From IMG/VR virus record IMGVR_UViG_3300027969_002404, positions 1-36,602 of that record: a DNA stretch of 36,602 nt; one strand, given 5' to 3'. The translations under genes and the position numbers were made by a program. Source of the stretch: a virus. Position 1 is the stretch's first letter. Every line of letters begins with the position of its first letter. The notes below the pieces were generated by a model. The model ran no database searches. It was not told the DNA's origin and saw only the letters and a list, made by a program, of their open reading frames with translations. Below are positions 14,673 to 23,292 of the stretch, piece by piece.

Positions 14673-17600
14673 ATGGCAATATATATCGATGATATTGGGC
14701 AAGGCGAACTTCCCCTACAAATTAACAATCCACAGGACGGCGAAAGCCTAATATGGAGCGAAGAACTTGGCGCTTATGTAAACGCACCTGGCGGTAGCTC
14801 TAGTACTGAACAGATACAGGATACTGTAGCAGACATGCTAGAAGTAGATCCTGATGGTACTCAAGTTGCACTACGCTTAGTCAGCACATATGACGATGTC
14901 ACTGGTAAGATTACTTTTAACGTAGTCAGTGGTTCTGGCGGTAGTGGTTCTGGCAGTAACAGTATCATTGTTAAAGAGAATGGTGCTACTCGTGGCGTTG
15001 CTACAACTTTAGATTTCATCGGACCAAGCATTAGTTTTAATCAAGGTGTTGCTACTCTAACAGGTATGTTAGACAGCGTTTTAGTTAAGAACGCAGGAAC
15101 AAATATTGGCGATGTCGGCGGCTTTAACTTCGAAGGCTTTGAAATTAGTGTAGCAGATGGTATCGCCACAGTTGTTGCTCCTTTAACTGGAAATAATTAT
15201 ACATTACCAACCGCATCAACAAGTGTACTTGGTGGCGTTAAAGTTGACGGCACAACTATTTTAATCAGCAATGGTGTTATTAGTTCAGTAGGTGGAGGTT
15301 CGGGTGGTGGCATTAGTATCAATGATGTTAGTTCATATTTGACTACAAATGGTTATACTACACAAACTTATGTTAACACTCAAATTACTAATTTAGTAGA
15401 AGGTGCTCCGACATTACTAAACACATTAGATGAATTGGCGGCGGCACTTGCTGATAATCCAAACTTTGCCACTGACGTATTATTAAAGTCTGGTGGCACA
15501 ATGACAGGCGCATTAACATTGTCAGGAGCACCAACAACAAACTTACATGCCGCAACCAAGAAATATGTTGATGACAGTATTTCAGCAATTCCGGCACCAA
15601 CAACAAACTTGGATGCACTAACTGATGTAAACTTATTAGGTGCAACTGCTGGTCAAATTTTAGGCTGGAATGGAACAACATGGGTTCCGGTTAATAACAG
15701 TGGTGCCAAAGGTGACAAGGGCGATACTGGTAATATTGGTCCACAAGGATTGTCAATCACAGCCGCTACTGTAACTATTGCAGGTCGTTTACAATTAACA
15801 TTAAGTGATAACACAGTAGTTGATGCCGGCAATGTGTCTGGTGTTAAAACAGCCGCAGTTAATGGCAGCGGTGATTTAATCTTAACAAAACAAGATAATA
15901 CAACAATTAATGCTGGTAGCGTAATTGGTCCAAAGGGTGATACAGGAAATGCCGCTACAGTAACAGTAGGTAGCGTAATAACCGGAACTGCTGGTAGTAG
16001 TGTAGCAGTTACCAATACTGGATCAAGTGCTGCCGCTACACTAAACTTTACTATCCCTCGTGGCGATAAAGGTGAAACAGGTGTTGGTATTAGTACTGCC
16101 GCAGTTAATGGCAGCGGTGATTTAGTTATTACTAAAACAGATAGTTCAACTGTTAATGCAGGTAGCGTAATTGGTCCAAAGGGAGATACTGGAACTAAAG
16201 GTGACGCAGGTACAATTACACTTGGTGCAGTTGCTACAGGTGCGGCAGGTACCGATGTATTAATTACAAATACTGGTACTGCTAGTTCTGCTACATTAAA
16301 CTTTACCATTCCAAAAGGTGACACCGGTGTCGGTGTTTACAGCGCAGTAGTTAACAGTGGTGGTAATTTAATACTTACATTAGACGATACTAGCACAATC
16401 GATGCTGGTAGTATTGTTGGTCCAAAAGGCGACAAGGGAAATAAAGGCGATGCTGGTTTATCTGTTACTGCTGCCGCAGTTAGCGGTGACGATTTAACTA
16501 TTACACTATCTGACTCTACTGTACTCAATGCTGGTAATGTACGTGGTCCACAAGGTACACAAGGTATTCAAGGTAATGCTGGAACAATTACTGTTGGCAG
16601 CGTAACAACTGGTGCCGCTGGCAGTAGCGTAGCTGTTACAAATACCGGTACTAGTTCAGCGGCTACATTAAACTTTACAATCCCACAGGGTGCTAAAGGT
16701 GATACCGGTACAAGTTATACAGTCAACGGCAAGAGTGGTAGTGTACAAATTTATGGTGTACAAAATACAACTCAACCAGGTTATGATTTAGAAGTTGATT
16801 TATCCAATAAAGCAGGTAAATTAAACACAGCAAGAAATATTAGTTTAAGTGGTAAAGTTACTGGTTTGGTCAGCTTCGATGGTAGTGCCAACGTTACTAT
16901 GACCACAGCATTGAATGCTGTTACAACAAGTGATATAACAGAAGGCACTAGATTATATTATACTGATACTAGAGCAAGATTAGCGTTAAGCTCTACTGCC
17001 GACAGTAATATTAGTAGCTTGATTAGCTATGATGATACAACTGGTGTTATTAAATATCGTGCTAACACAAGTTACATCACAGAAGGTAGTAACTTATACT
17101 TTACAAATACTCGTGCTGATGCTCGTGCAGATACACGTATTGCGGCAAGTAGCATTAATGCATTGTTAGACGTTGATACAGTTACAGCGGCTCCCACTAA
17201 TGGACAAGTATTGACTTGGACCGGTAGTGCATGGACTCCAAGTACAGTCAGTGGTGGCAGTGGTGCAGTTGCCAGTGTCAACGGCTTAACTGGCGCAGTA
17301 ACATTGAACACCGACAGCGTTGGCGAAGGATCAACTAATTTATATTACACAGCATCACGTTGGGATACAAGATTAGCAACAAAAACAACTGATAATTTAA
17401 CTCAAGGTAGTATTAACAAATATTATACAGATACACTTGCTCGTGGAGCATTTGGAGCCGGAACTGGTTTAAGTTATAATTCAGGAACTGGTACTTTTGC
17501 TCTTAATACGTCTACTGACAACGTTTCAGAAGGCAGTTCAAACTTATATTATACAAGCGCACGTTTTGACACACGTCTAGGACAAAGTAACTTAAATGCA

Positions 17601-18113
17601 TTTGCCGACGTTGCTAATACAACGCCTACCACAGGACAAGCACTTGCTTGGAATGGTAGTGCATGGGCTCCAGCAACTATTAGCTCGGGTGGCGGTGGTG
17701 GAGGTAGTTCTGGAGTATTCCGTGCTACTGTTCAAGTCGAATATGACGCCAGTGCTAACTTAGCAAGTGTTAGTGTATTAAGTGGTGGTATTAGTGCTGC
17801 CATTGCTACTGCGGTATCAACAACTGCTACAGTAACATTTACATTTACAGGTAGTGCTTGTTCTCCATTAAATGTACAAGTATATGGATATCAACGAGCA
17901 AGTAACATTTATGTTACCAGAGGCATTGGTAGCGATTTTACATCAAGAACAATGGCAGGCGGTGGTTCAAGCGGTACACCATCAGCGTTTAGCGCATTTG
18001 ACCCTGCTGTTAATACAATGACACTAAGTTTAACTAAAGCCTTAACTGGAGCAAGTAGTCCTATTGGACAAACGACACATTGTGTAGTACATTTCTTATT
18101 GAGTAGCGTATAA
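14673..18113 (+). CDS. Large modular collagen-like tail fibre (1146 aa)
   Basis: 1146 residues. An N-terminal attachment-like region (about 1-190) leads to a TYVNTQITNLVEGAPTLLNT module and MTGALTLSGAP with HAATKKYVDD. Residues about 344-681 mix Gly-X-Y collagen stretches (GAKGDKGDTGNIGPQG and similar) with repeated beta modules. Next come several YYTxxRxDxRL repeats and a Gly-rich hinge SSGGGGGGSSG. A C-terminal domain of about 140 residues (FRATVQVEYDASANLASV to the end) may be the receptor-binding tip. Long collagen-containing fibres bind host surfaces. No chaperone-like adhesin gene directly follows. No frameshift is apparent, and codon use matches its neighbours. Confidence 0.88.
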   Translation: MAIYIDDIGQGELPLQINNPQDGESLIWSEELGAYVNAPGGSSSTEQIQDTVADMLEVDPDGTQVALRLVSTYDDVTGKITFNVVSGSGGSGSGSNSIIVKENGATRGVATTLDFIGPSISFNQGVATLTGMLDSVLVKNAGTNIGDVGGFNFEGFEISVADGIATVVAPLTGNNYTLPTASTSVLGGVKVDGTTILISNGVISSVGGGSGGGISINDVSSYLTTNGYTTQTYVNTQITNLVEGAPTLLNTLDELAAALADNPNFATDVLLKSGGTMTGALTLSGAPTTNLHAATKKYVDDSISAIPAPTTNLDALTDVNLLGATAGQILGWNGTTWVPVNNSGAKGDKGDTGNIGPQGLSITAATVTIAGRLQLTLSDNTVVDAGNVSGVKTAAVNGSGDLILTKQDNTTINAGSVIGPKGDTGNAATVTVGSVITGTAGSSVAVTNTGSSAAATLNFTIPRGDKGETGVGISTAAVNGSGDLVITKTDSSTVNAGSVIGPKGDTGTKGDAGTITLGAVATGAAGTDVLITNTGTASSATLNFTIPKGDTGVGVYSAVVNSGGNLILTLDDTSTIDAGSIVGPKGDKGNKGDAGLSVTAAAVSGDDLTITLSDSTVLNAGNVRGPQGTQGIQGNAGTITVGSVTTGAAGSSVAVTNTGTSSAATLNFTIPQGAKGDTGTSYTVNGKSGSVQIYGVQNTTQPGYDLEVDLSNKAGKLNTARNISLSGKVTGLVSFDGSANVTMTTALNAVTTSDITEGTRLYYTDTRARLALSSTADSNISSLISYDDTTGVIKYRANTSYITEGSNLYFTNTRADARADTRIAASSINALLDVDTVTAAPTNGQVLTWTGSAWTPSTVSGGSGAVASVNGLTGAVTLNTDSVGEGSTNLYYTASRWDTRLATKTTDNLTQGSINKYYTDTLARGAFGAGTGLSYNSGTGTFALNTSTDNVSEGSSNLYYTSARFDTRLGQSNLNAFADVANTTPTTGQALAWNGSAWAPATISSGGGGGGSSGVFRATVQVEYDASANLASVSVLSGGISAAIATAVSTTATVTFTFTGSACSPLNVQVYGYQRASNIYVTRGIGSDFTSRTMAGGGSSGTPSAFSAFDPAVNTMTLSLTKALTGASSPIGQTTHCVVHFLLSSV
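15702..16716 (+). repeat. Collagen/beta-module repeats in the fibre gene
   Basis: Gly-X-Y stretches alternate with a repeated module of the type TVGSVTTGAAGSSVAVTNTG followed by ATLNFTIP. Copies begin near 15957, 16212 and 16583. A second module of the type TAAVNGSGDLxxTKxD with NAGSVIGPKGDTG also recurs. The copies differ in sequence, so this is old modular duplication open to recombination. Confidence 0.85.
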
Positions 18114-18123
18114 AGGAAGTTAA

Positions 18124-20127
18124 ATGACTATTAATGCTTGGAAAACTAGTTTCGAAGGACTTAATAAACCTTCAAGAGTTTTATCCGGAACTGCCGATTC
18201 ATTCCAAGGAGCATCTCTATGGCCTTATGCTAATGGCCAAGATGATCCATATTGGAGCGGTGGTAGTAACCCACAATTTTATCAATGGGAAGTAACTTTT
18301 ACAGTTAATGAGAAATCGCATGGTAGCCATTTAACACGTACACCATTTAAATTTGATGCTCAGGACATTGAAGTAGGAGACTTTGTTGCCGGAGCATCCG
18401 ATGGCAAAGTTTGCCAGATTATGAGTATCACTTCTAAAACTAACAGCACGTTAACTGCCGTAGTTGAAGATAGATTACGCTATAACACATTTCGTGATCC
18501 CACAGGCTTTGGATTATTCGTCGCACCTGGTCCTGTTATATTTTTCCAAATTAACGAACTTGGTTATCCAATGTTGGATCCATTACCTCCAGAAGGTGCC
18601 GCAGACTTTTTTAGTAATGTTGCAAGTAGATTCCAATATTTAAATCCATTGACAAACTATCTACTTGAAAAAACTAACAACGGTTTTGAAGCAGGTGATG
18701 CTATCTGTATAGAAAATGGTGAATTTGTACTCAGTGACAGCGACAATGTAACAAAATTTATTGGTACTGTGTTACATCCTGGTCCAGGTCCCGATCAATT
18801 TATTTTAAAACCAGCTAATGGCATTATCGACTTTGTTGCTAGTTTGCCAGGCAATGTAGGCGATTACATTTATCCGAGTATTGATGGAAGCGGAGATTTA
18901 ACCACCAATGATCAAAGTCGTCGTCCGATCTTTATGAAGATTGCCAATGCTATTCCTTGTATTACTACTGGCACTGGTATCGACCCACAAGGCACTGATG
19001 GTGATATTTATGATTTCAATAGAACTCAAGTAACTGTTTTCGGTTCAGGTAGTGGCACATATAGTATTGACGATGCAGTATCGGCAATTAATTTATTAAC
19101 AACTGATCATAAAATTACAGCAGTTAAAGTAGGTGCTGCCACAGAAGTTGCCAGCGACATTGCAGGACAGGGTAATGCTTATGGCGTTATTGCTGGTTAT
19201 ACTCCTTTTAGTGCAAGCATCAACGGAGTAACTGTTAGCTTTATAACAACTACCAGCGGTAGTACTGCCTACGGCGATCCTGCAATCGCAGACGCCAATG
19301 ACATGGTCAAAGATATTAACGCGGCAAAAATTACAGATATTGTTGCCAGTATCGTTAATGGCAGTGAAATTAAACTACGTCATAATGCTGGTGGCGCAAT
19401 TACTATTGTAAATATTACAGCAGATACAAATTCTAGCAACTTTGCAGGCACAGGTTCAGTAACAAGTTTACCATTAACTACAGCCGCAAATACTACTACC
19501 TATGCGCTACGTTTAACTAGAGACGATGGCGGACCGTTGACAATTAGAGATCTTCAAGGTAGCTTTTTAAATACCGCCGGAGTTATCAGTGGACAAAACG
19601 GACGCTATGCTCTAGGCTTATACATCGAACAAGGTCTACGTAACAGTAATACTACTGTAGTTGCTGACATTGCCGCACGTGATGCATTGTATCCACTAGT
19701 GGGAGACTGTGCTTATGTTATAGATGCAGGTCATGGTGAATGGGCACAGTTTATGTTTGACGGCAGCGTCTGGGCCAGAGTTGGCAATAAACGCAGTGAC
19801 GAAACAGATGCAAGAACATTGGTATTAGATGTAGATTTATCTACAACTTTAGGCACACAGAGTTTAGGTTATATCAGCGCAGACAGAACAGTTATTAGTG
19901 TAAAAGTATTAGTAACTACTCCTGGACCAGATGACGCTGAAATAACAGTTGGAACGGCAGCAAGTCCTGCTGAATTTTTCCAAGCACAAGACGTTGTATT
20001 GTATAAATCAGGACAATACTCAACAACCAGTGATTACAGAACAACAGCCTACACAGAAGTTGTAGCAGATATTACTAATCCAACACCTGGAGTTGGACAA
20101 TGTACAATTATTTTAACATACGTATAA
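18124..20127 (+). CDS. Large virion/tail-associated protein (667 aa)
   Basis: 667 residues with no signal peptide. The N-terminal part is WKTSFEGLNKPSRVLSGTAD and a Trp/Tyr/Pro-rich region. The middle (about 300-440) is beta-rich and Ala/Thr-rich with a repeated NxxAGAITI-like pattern. Near 520-560 the segment VADIAARDALYPLVGDCAYV followed by GEWAQFMFDGSVWARV matches a motif often seen in phage fibre and baseplate-associated proteins. The C-terminus is a beta domain ending CTIILTYV. It sits ten bases after the big fibre with an AAGGAAG Shine-Dalgarno. A fibre, hinge or baseplate protein is most likely; I cannot name it further. Confidence 0.75.
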   Translation: MTINAWKTSFEGLNKPSRVLSGTADSFQGASLWPYANGQDDPYWSGGSNPQFYQWEVTFTVNEKSHGSHLTRTPFKFDAQDIEVGDFVAGASDGKVCQIMSITSKTNSTLTAVVEDRLRYNTFRDPTGFGLFVAPGPVIFFQINELGYPMLDPLPPEGAADFFSNVASRFQYLNPLTNYLLEKTNNGFEAGDAICIENGEFVLSDSDNVTKFIGTVLHPGPGPDQFILKPANGIIDFVASLPGNVGDYIYPSIDGSGDLTTNDQSRRPIFMKIANAIPCITTGTGIDPQGTDGDIYDFNRTQVTVFGSGSGTYSIDDAVSAINLLTTDHKITAVKVGAATEVASDIAGQGNAYGVIAGYTPFSASINGVTVSFITTTSGSTAYGDPAIADANDMVKDINAAKITDIVASIVNGSEIKLRHNAGGAITIVNITADTNSSNFAGTGSVTSLPLTTAANTTTYALRLTRDDGGPLTIRDLQGSFLNTAGVISGQNGRYALGLYIEQGLRNSNTTVVADIAARDALYPLVGDCAYVIDAGHGEWAQFMFDGSVWARVGNKRSDETDARTLVLDVDLSTTLGTQSLGYISADRTVISVKVLVTTPGPDDAEITVGTAASPAEFFQAQDVVLYKSGQYSTTSDYRTTAYTEVVADITNPTPGVGQCTIILTYV

Positions 20128-20137
20128 GGAATTAATC

Positions 20138-20725
20138 ATGCCAAAGATGGAAGAAGACGATTTTACAAACGCAGGCAATTTGCCGCAGATTGCCGCAACT
20201 AGAAGTCCACCAGGACCAGCTAGTTCGTTTGGAGGCTTTGGCGGATCAGCATCTGATACAGGATTTGGAGGATCATCAAATGGATTTGGGAACACATCAT
20301 CAAGCGGGGCTTCAGCATTTGGCCAACCTTCGTCAGGAGGCTTCGGCTCATCCAGTTCGTTTGGTTCATCAGTGCCATCAGCAGGTTTTGCAACAGCCGC
20401 AAATAATAATACAAGCACACAGGCCGCAGGAGCAATGCACTCAGGTGGAGAATCAACAGTTGCTCTAGACAAAGATGCTCAAGATTGGATCAACAAAAAA
20501 TGGCGCCCGGTTATGGGATGGGTCTATATGCTTACTTGTACCATGGACTTTGTTGTATTCCCAATTTTATGGAGTTTGTTACAAGCTCTAAGCAAAGGAA
20601 GTGTAACCAGCCAATGGCAACCATTAACACTACAAGGTGCTGGTTTATATCACATCGCTATGGGTGCTGTTCTTGGTATTGCTGCTTATGGGCGTACAAA
20701 AGAAAAAGTTGAAGGCAAAGCGTAA
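20138..20725 (+). CDS. Holin (3-TM GTA-holin type) with FG-rich N-terminal extension
   Basis: 195 residues. Residues 1-105 are Gly/Ser/Phe-rich and probably disordered, with repeated FGG, FG and SSFG units. Residues about 110-195 form the holin part: KWRPVMGWVYMLTCTMDFVV, PILWSLLQAL, then WQPLTLQGAGLYHIAMGAVL and GIAAYGRTKEK. This matches the GTA_holin_3TM pattern (RPxxGW, LTLQGxGLxHxAMGAxLG, GRTxEK). Holins open the inner membrane to set lysis time. A standard member has only the C-terminal part, so the extension is notable. AAGGA precedes the ATG. It lies about 9 kb from the spanin pair. Confidence 0.8.
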   Translation: MPKMEEDDFTNAGNLPQIAATRSPPGPASSFGGFGGSASDTGFGGSSNGFGNTSSSGASAFGQPSSGGFGSSSSFGSSVPSAGFATAANNNTSTQAAGAMHSGGESTVALDKDAQDWINKKWRPVMGWVYMLTCTMDFVVFPILWSLLQALSKGSVTSQWQPLTLQGAGLYHIAMGAVLGIAAYGRTKEKVEGKA

Positions 20726-20733
20726 GTAACACT

Positions 20734-21093
20734 ATGATCATAGATGAATTTGACCACTACTTTAGATTATGCTTAGATAGAACACTTACTAGTGAAGAAG
20801 CAAAGGCGTATCTAATGGTGGTCAATGAACTTGCCGACGTTGAACCAGAAGATGATGATACTGTAATGGTTTATCATTTAGACGACAAAGAAGAAGATGG
20901 CAATCCACATTGTTACGATGTTAGATTAGCTTCTAGTATAGACGCAGAGCAGGGAGACCAAATCCTTGCCAGTCTAGAAGAAATGTTTCCAGATGATGAT
21001 TTTGACTGCGAAAGTAGTATGGAAATTAACGAAGCTCAATCCTATTTGCACTCAGCTGTAATGGAACAGTTAAATAAACGATTAACCTTTTAA
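20734..21093 (+). CDS. Small acidic phage protein (119 aa)
   Basis: 119 residues, very acidic (ADVEPEDDDTVMVYHLDDKE, MFPDDDFDCESSMEI), soluble, with helical ends. No family is recognised. Strongly acidic small phage proteins can be DNA mimics or inhibitors of host DNA-binding proteins, but nothing specific shows that here. It begins nine bases after the holin stop with no clear Shine-Dalgarno. Its last 12 bases overlap the 3' end of the convergent radical-SAM gene, so no terminator fits between them. Confidence 0.72.
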   Translation: MIIDEFDHYFRLCLDRTLTSEEAKAYLMVVNELADVEPEDDDTVMVYHLDDKEEDGNPHCYDVRLASSIDAEQGDQILASLEEMFPDDDFDCESSMEINEAQSYLHSAVMEQLNKRLTF

Positions 21094-22233
21094 CATTGCA
21101 TACCATTCAGGATCTACATCTCTGAATGCACGATAGTTTTTGTATAGATTATTTGCAATTACAGTATCGTCTTTCTTGTCTATATATTTTACAATTTCCA
21201 AAGTATCAATTTTATTTTCAAGGTTAACAAACTTTAATATTTTTGGATATTTGTCTTTGTACAGTTCATTTAGATAATTTTTTGCACGTTGATTAATATT
21301 ATATGTACATAGCTCGTTTGGTGCAAATAGCATATTTGCTGTGACTTTGACTCCGGCATTTGTAAAATATTCGTAGACGGTGTCATATTTGTGAATATTA
21401 AATGCACTTAATGTACAAACAATATTTAAATAATGAGAAGGCAGATTTAAAAATTCATTTTGGTATTCTTTAAAATTTTCAATCCATCGATCCCACACAA
21501 CATTAGTTCTAATATATTCAGCTAATGATGCGGTACCGTCTATGCTAACGTCGATGTCGACTTTTTTAAATAATTTAAGTAAGTCACAACGCCGCTGATT
21601 TAATTTAACTGTACCATTCGTATTAACTTTGAACGTTATATCTTTATTATAACCTTTTTTGCAGATAGTTTCTAACAACGTCCACATTTCTTCGTGTAAC
21701 AAAGGTTCACCGCCACTAAATCTAATATATCTAAGTTTATCTAAATTATCTAATATACTAGCATATAGCTTAGAGTTTCTATCAATCATAGTTTTTATTG
21801 GCGGTCCGTTGCCAGTAAAGGTCCCTAACAATTCCATTTCTTGATGCAATAAATTAGAATTTTTGTGGGAACATATTCTACAAGCCAGATTACATACATT
21901 ACTAAAATCAATGTGCAAGTAACTTAATGATGGATTTTCTAAATGATTAATATTTTCATTTGTATAATTACTATGATGTTCACTGTGTGATAAATCTAGT
22001 CTACAATTAAAACAATTTTGATGAATCGTCCCTTTGATAAAATCCTGTCTTAAATATTCGCTGGCCTTATTGAAATGTTCTAAAATTGACTTATCATTTT
22101 CTATTTCTATTTCGTTTTTTTGATCATATGTAATATGACAACATGGTTTTGCAGATGTATTGCTAATCAACATAGAACTAAACGGAGCCACACATGCTAC
22201 CGTTTTATAATTTCTATATTTTTCATCTTTCAT
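21082..22233 (-). CDS. Radical SAM protein (twitch/SPASM-like architecture)
   Basis: 383 residues from the ATG at 22231-22233. Longer upstream starts exist, but the TAAATA box lies directly upstream of this one and the extra residues are low-quality. The cluster motif CNLACRIC gives C114-x3-C118-x2-C121 for the [4Fe-4S] that cleaves SAM. FSGGEPLLHEE is the SAM-binding GGE motif, and VDIDVSIDG follows. N-terminal cysteines (ACVAPFSSMLIS, KPCCH) and the HQNCFNC pair suggest an auxiliary-cluster or twitch region. The substrate is unknown. It is an evident client for the Suf genes at 1-4614. It is transcribed leftward, divergent from uvdE. Confidence 0.88.
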   Translation of the reverse strand: MKDEKYRNYKTVACVAPFSSMLISNTSAKPCCHITYDQKNEIEIENDKSILEHFNKASEYLRQDFIKGTIHQNCFNCRLDLSHSEHHSNYTNENINHLENPSLSYLHIDFSNVCNLACRICSHKNSNLLHQEMELLGTFTGNGPPIKTMIDRNSKLYASILDNLDKLRYIRFSGGEPLLHEEMWTLLETICKKGYNKDITFKVNTNGTVKLNQRRCDLLKLFKKVDIDVSIDGTASLAEYIRTNVVWDRWIENFKEYQNEFLNLPSHYLNIVCTLSAFNIHKYDTVYEYFTNAGVKVTANMLFAPNELCTYNINQRAKNYLNELYKDKYPKILKFVNLENKIDTLEIVKYIDKKDDTVIANNLYKNYRAFRDVDPEWYAMLKG

Positions 22234-22237
22234 AACG

Positions 22238-22281
22238 TATTTATGATTGACATTAATTAAAATATAGTGTATAATCTTAAC
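22238..22281. promoter_or_regulatory. Divergent late box (radical SAM, leftward) and consensus sigma70 promoter (uvdE, rightward)
   Basis: Rightward: TTGACA 22247-22252, 17-base spacer, TATAAT 22270-22275, giving +1 at 22282, the A of the uvdE ATG. Leftward: TAAATA at 22243-22238, four bases, then the radical-SAM ATG at 22233. Neither gene has a Shine-Dalgarno. Early and late control are packed back to back in 48 bp, and both messages would be leaderless or nearly so. Confidence 0.85.
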
Positions 22282-23292
22282 ATGACTAAACGAATTGGTT
22301 TTGCTTGCAAATGGATTGACCACCCACATCAAGTCGATGGGATTAAACCCAAAGACGACTGTAAACAGTATAACACTGGTACAACTACTATCACTTGGCT
22401 TAAACGCCAAACTAAAGAAGTAGCTGAACAAAAGCTATGGGACTTAATGGTTCAAAATTTAGAAGCAACAAGAAAACTTGTAGAAAGAGTGGGACAACTT
22501 GAAGAAAGTCTTAGGATGGTGCGTATTAGCAGTGATCTGCTGCCTGCTTATACTGAACCCACATGGAGTTACTTCTGGCGCCGTACAGATGTTATGGATT
22601 ACTGTAGTAGAGTTTTTTCGAACATTGGCAACATTGCTAGGACTAATAACGTTAGGCTTAGCTTTCATCCTGGACAGTTTTGTGTTTTGGCTAGTGAAAC
22701 TGCTAGCATTGTTGATCGCAGTATAGAAGATTTTGAATATCATGCTGACATGGCTCGTTTCATGGGCTATGGTAAAACGTTTCAGGATTTTAAGATTAAT
22801 GTACATATTGCAGGACGACGTGGTCCACAGGGTATTAAAGATGTAATGAAACGTTTAACACCTGAAGCACGAAACATGATTACCATTGAGAATGATGAAA
22901 TTTCTTGGGGTATTGATTCGAGCATAGAATTAGTGGATACTTGTGCTCTAGTACTTGATATCCATCACCATTGGATTAAAACAGGAGAATATATTGAGAA
23001 CAATGATGACCGCATTAAAAAGATTGTTGATAGTTGGCGTGGTGTTAGGCCTGTTATACATTACTCCGTCAGCCGTGAGGATGTACTTGTCGGACATTCC
23101 GGACACGAACGCCCCGCTCTTATTCCGTTAATGGAAAATGGCTATAAAAAAGGCAAGCTAAGAGCGCACAGTAATTTCTATTGGAATGACGCAGTAAATA
23201 CATGGGCTATAACACACAGCACATGGGCAGACATCATGTGCGAAAGCAAGGGCAAGAACCTTGCTAGTTTTAAATTAAAGGAATTATTGTAA
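22282..23292 (+). CDS. uvsE: UV damage endonuclease (UvdE/UvsE family)
   Basis: 336 residues. The ATG at 22282 is chosen because the sigma70 -10 box ends six bases before it; an upstream in-frame start would lie over the promoter. The UvdE TIM-barrel metal-binding motifs are present: LRMVRISSDLLP, RLSFHPGQFCVL, KINVHIAGRRG, ITIENDE, LVLDIHHHW, HYSVSRED. UvdE nicks DNA 5' of UV photoproducts and other lesions using a divalent-metal centre. In a phage of sunlit water it would repair the genome soon after entry, which fits an early promoter. The gene directly downstream starts three bases after its stop. Confidence 0.93.
   Translation: MTKRIGFACKWIDHPHQVDGIKPKDDCKQYNTGTTTITWLKRQTKEVAEQKLWDLMVQNLEATRKLVERVGQLEESLRMVRISSDLLPAYTEPTWSYFWRRTDVMDYCSRVFSNIGNIARTNNVRLSFHPGQFCVLASETASIVDRSIEDFEYHADMARFMGYGKTFQDFKINVHIAGRRGPQGIKDVMKRLTPEARNMITIENDEISWGIDSSIELVDTCALVLDIHHHWIKTGEYIENNDDRIKKIVDSWRGVRPVIHYSVSREDVLVGHSGHERPALIPLMENGYKKGKLRAHSNFYWNDAVNTWAITHSTWADIMCESKGKNLASFKLKELL

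Noticed and set aside
15653-16324. A 223-codon frame on the minus strand opposite the big fibre
   Set aside because: It is a shadow of the collagen-like repeats; the Pro/Val/Leu-rich translation mirrors the Gly-X-Y codons and no start signal exists.
14673-18113. Diversity-generating retroelement acting on the fibre gene
   Set aside because: No reverse transcriptase gene and no template repeat near the C-terminal domain are in the window.
20190-20468. Long alternative frames on both strands over the FG-rich part of the holin
   Set aside because: Low-complexity Gly/Ser/Phe codons open all frames; only the frame that continues into the holin domain is supported.
22267-22281. Upstream in-frame start for uvsE adding MYNLN
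   Set aside because: These bases form the -10 box of the consensus promoter, so they should not be in the mRNA.
22234-22431. Upstream extension of the radical-SAM gene to 22431
   Set aside because: The extra residues lie opposite the uvsE coding sequence and are low-quality; the TAAATA box and family-like start fit the ATG at 22233.
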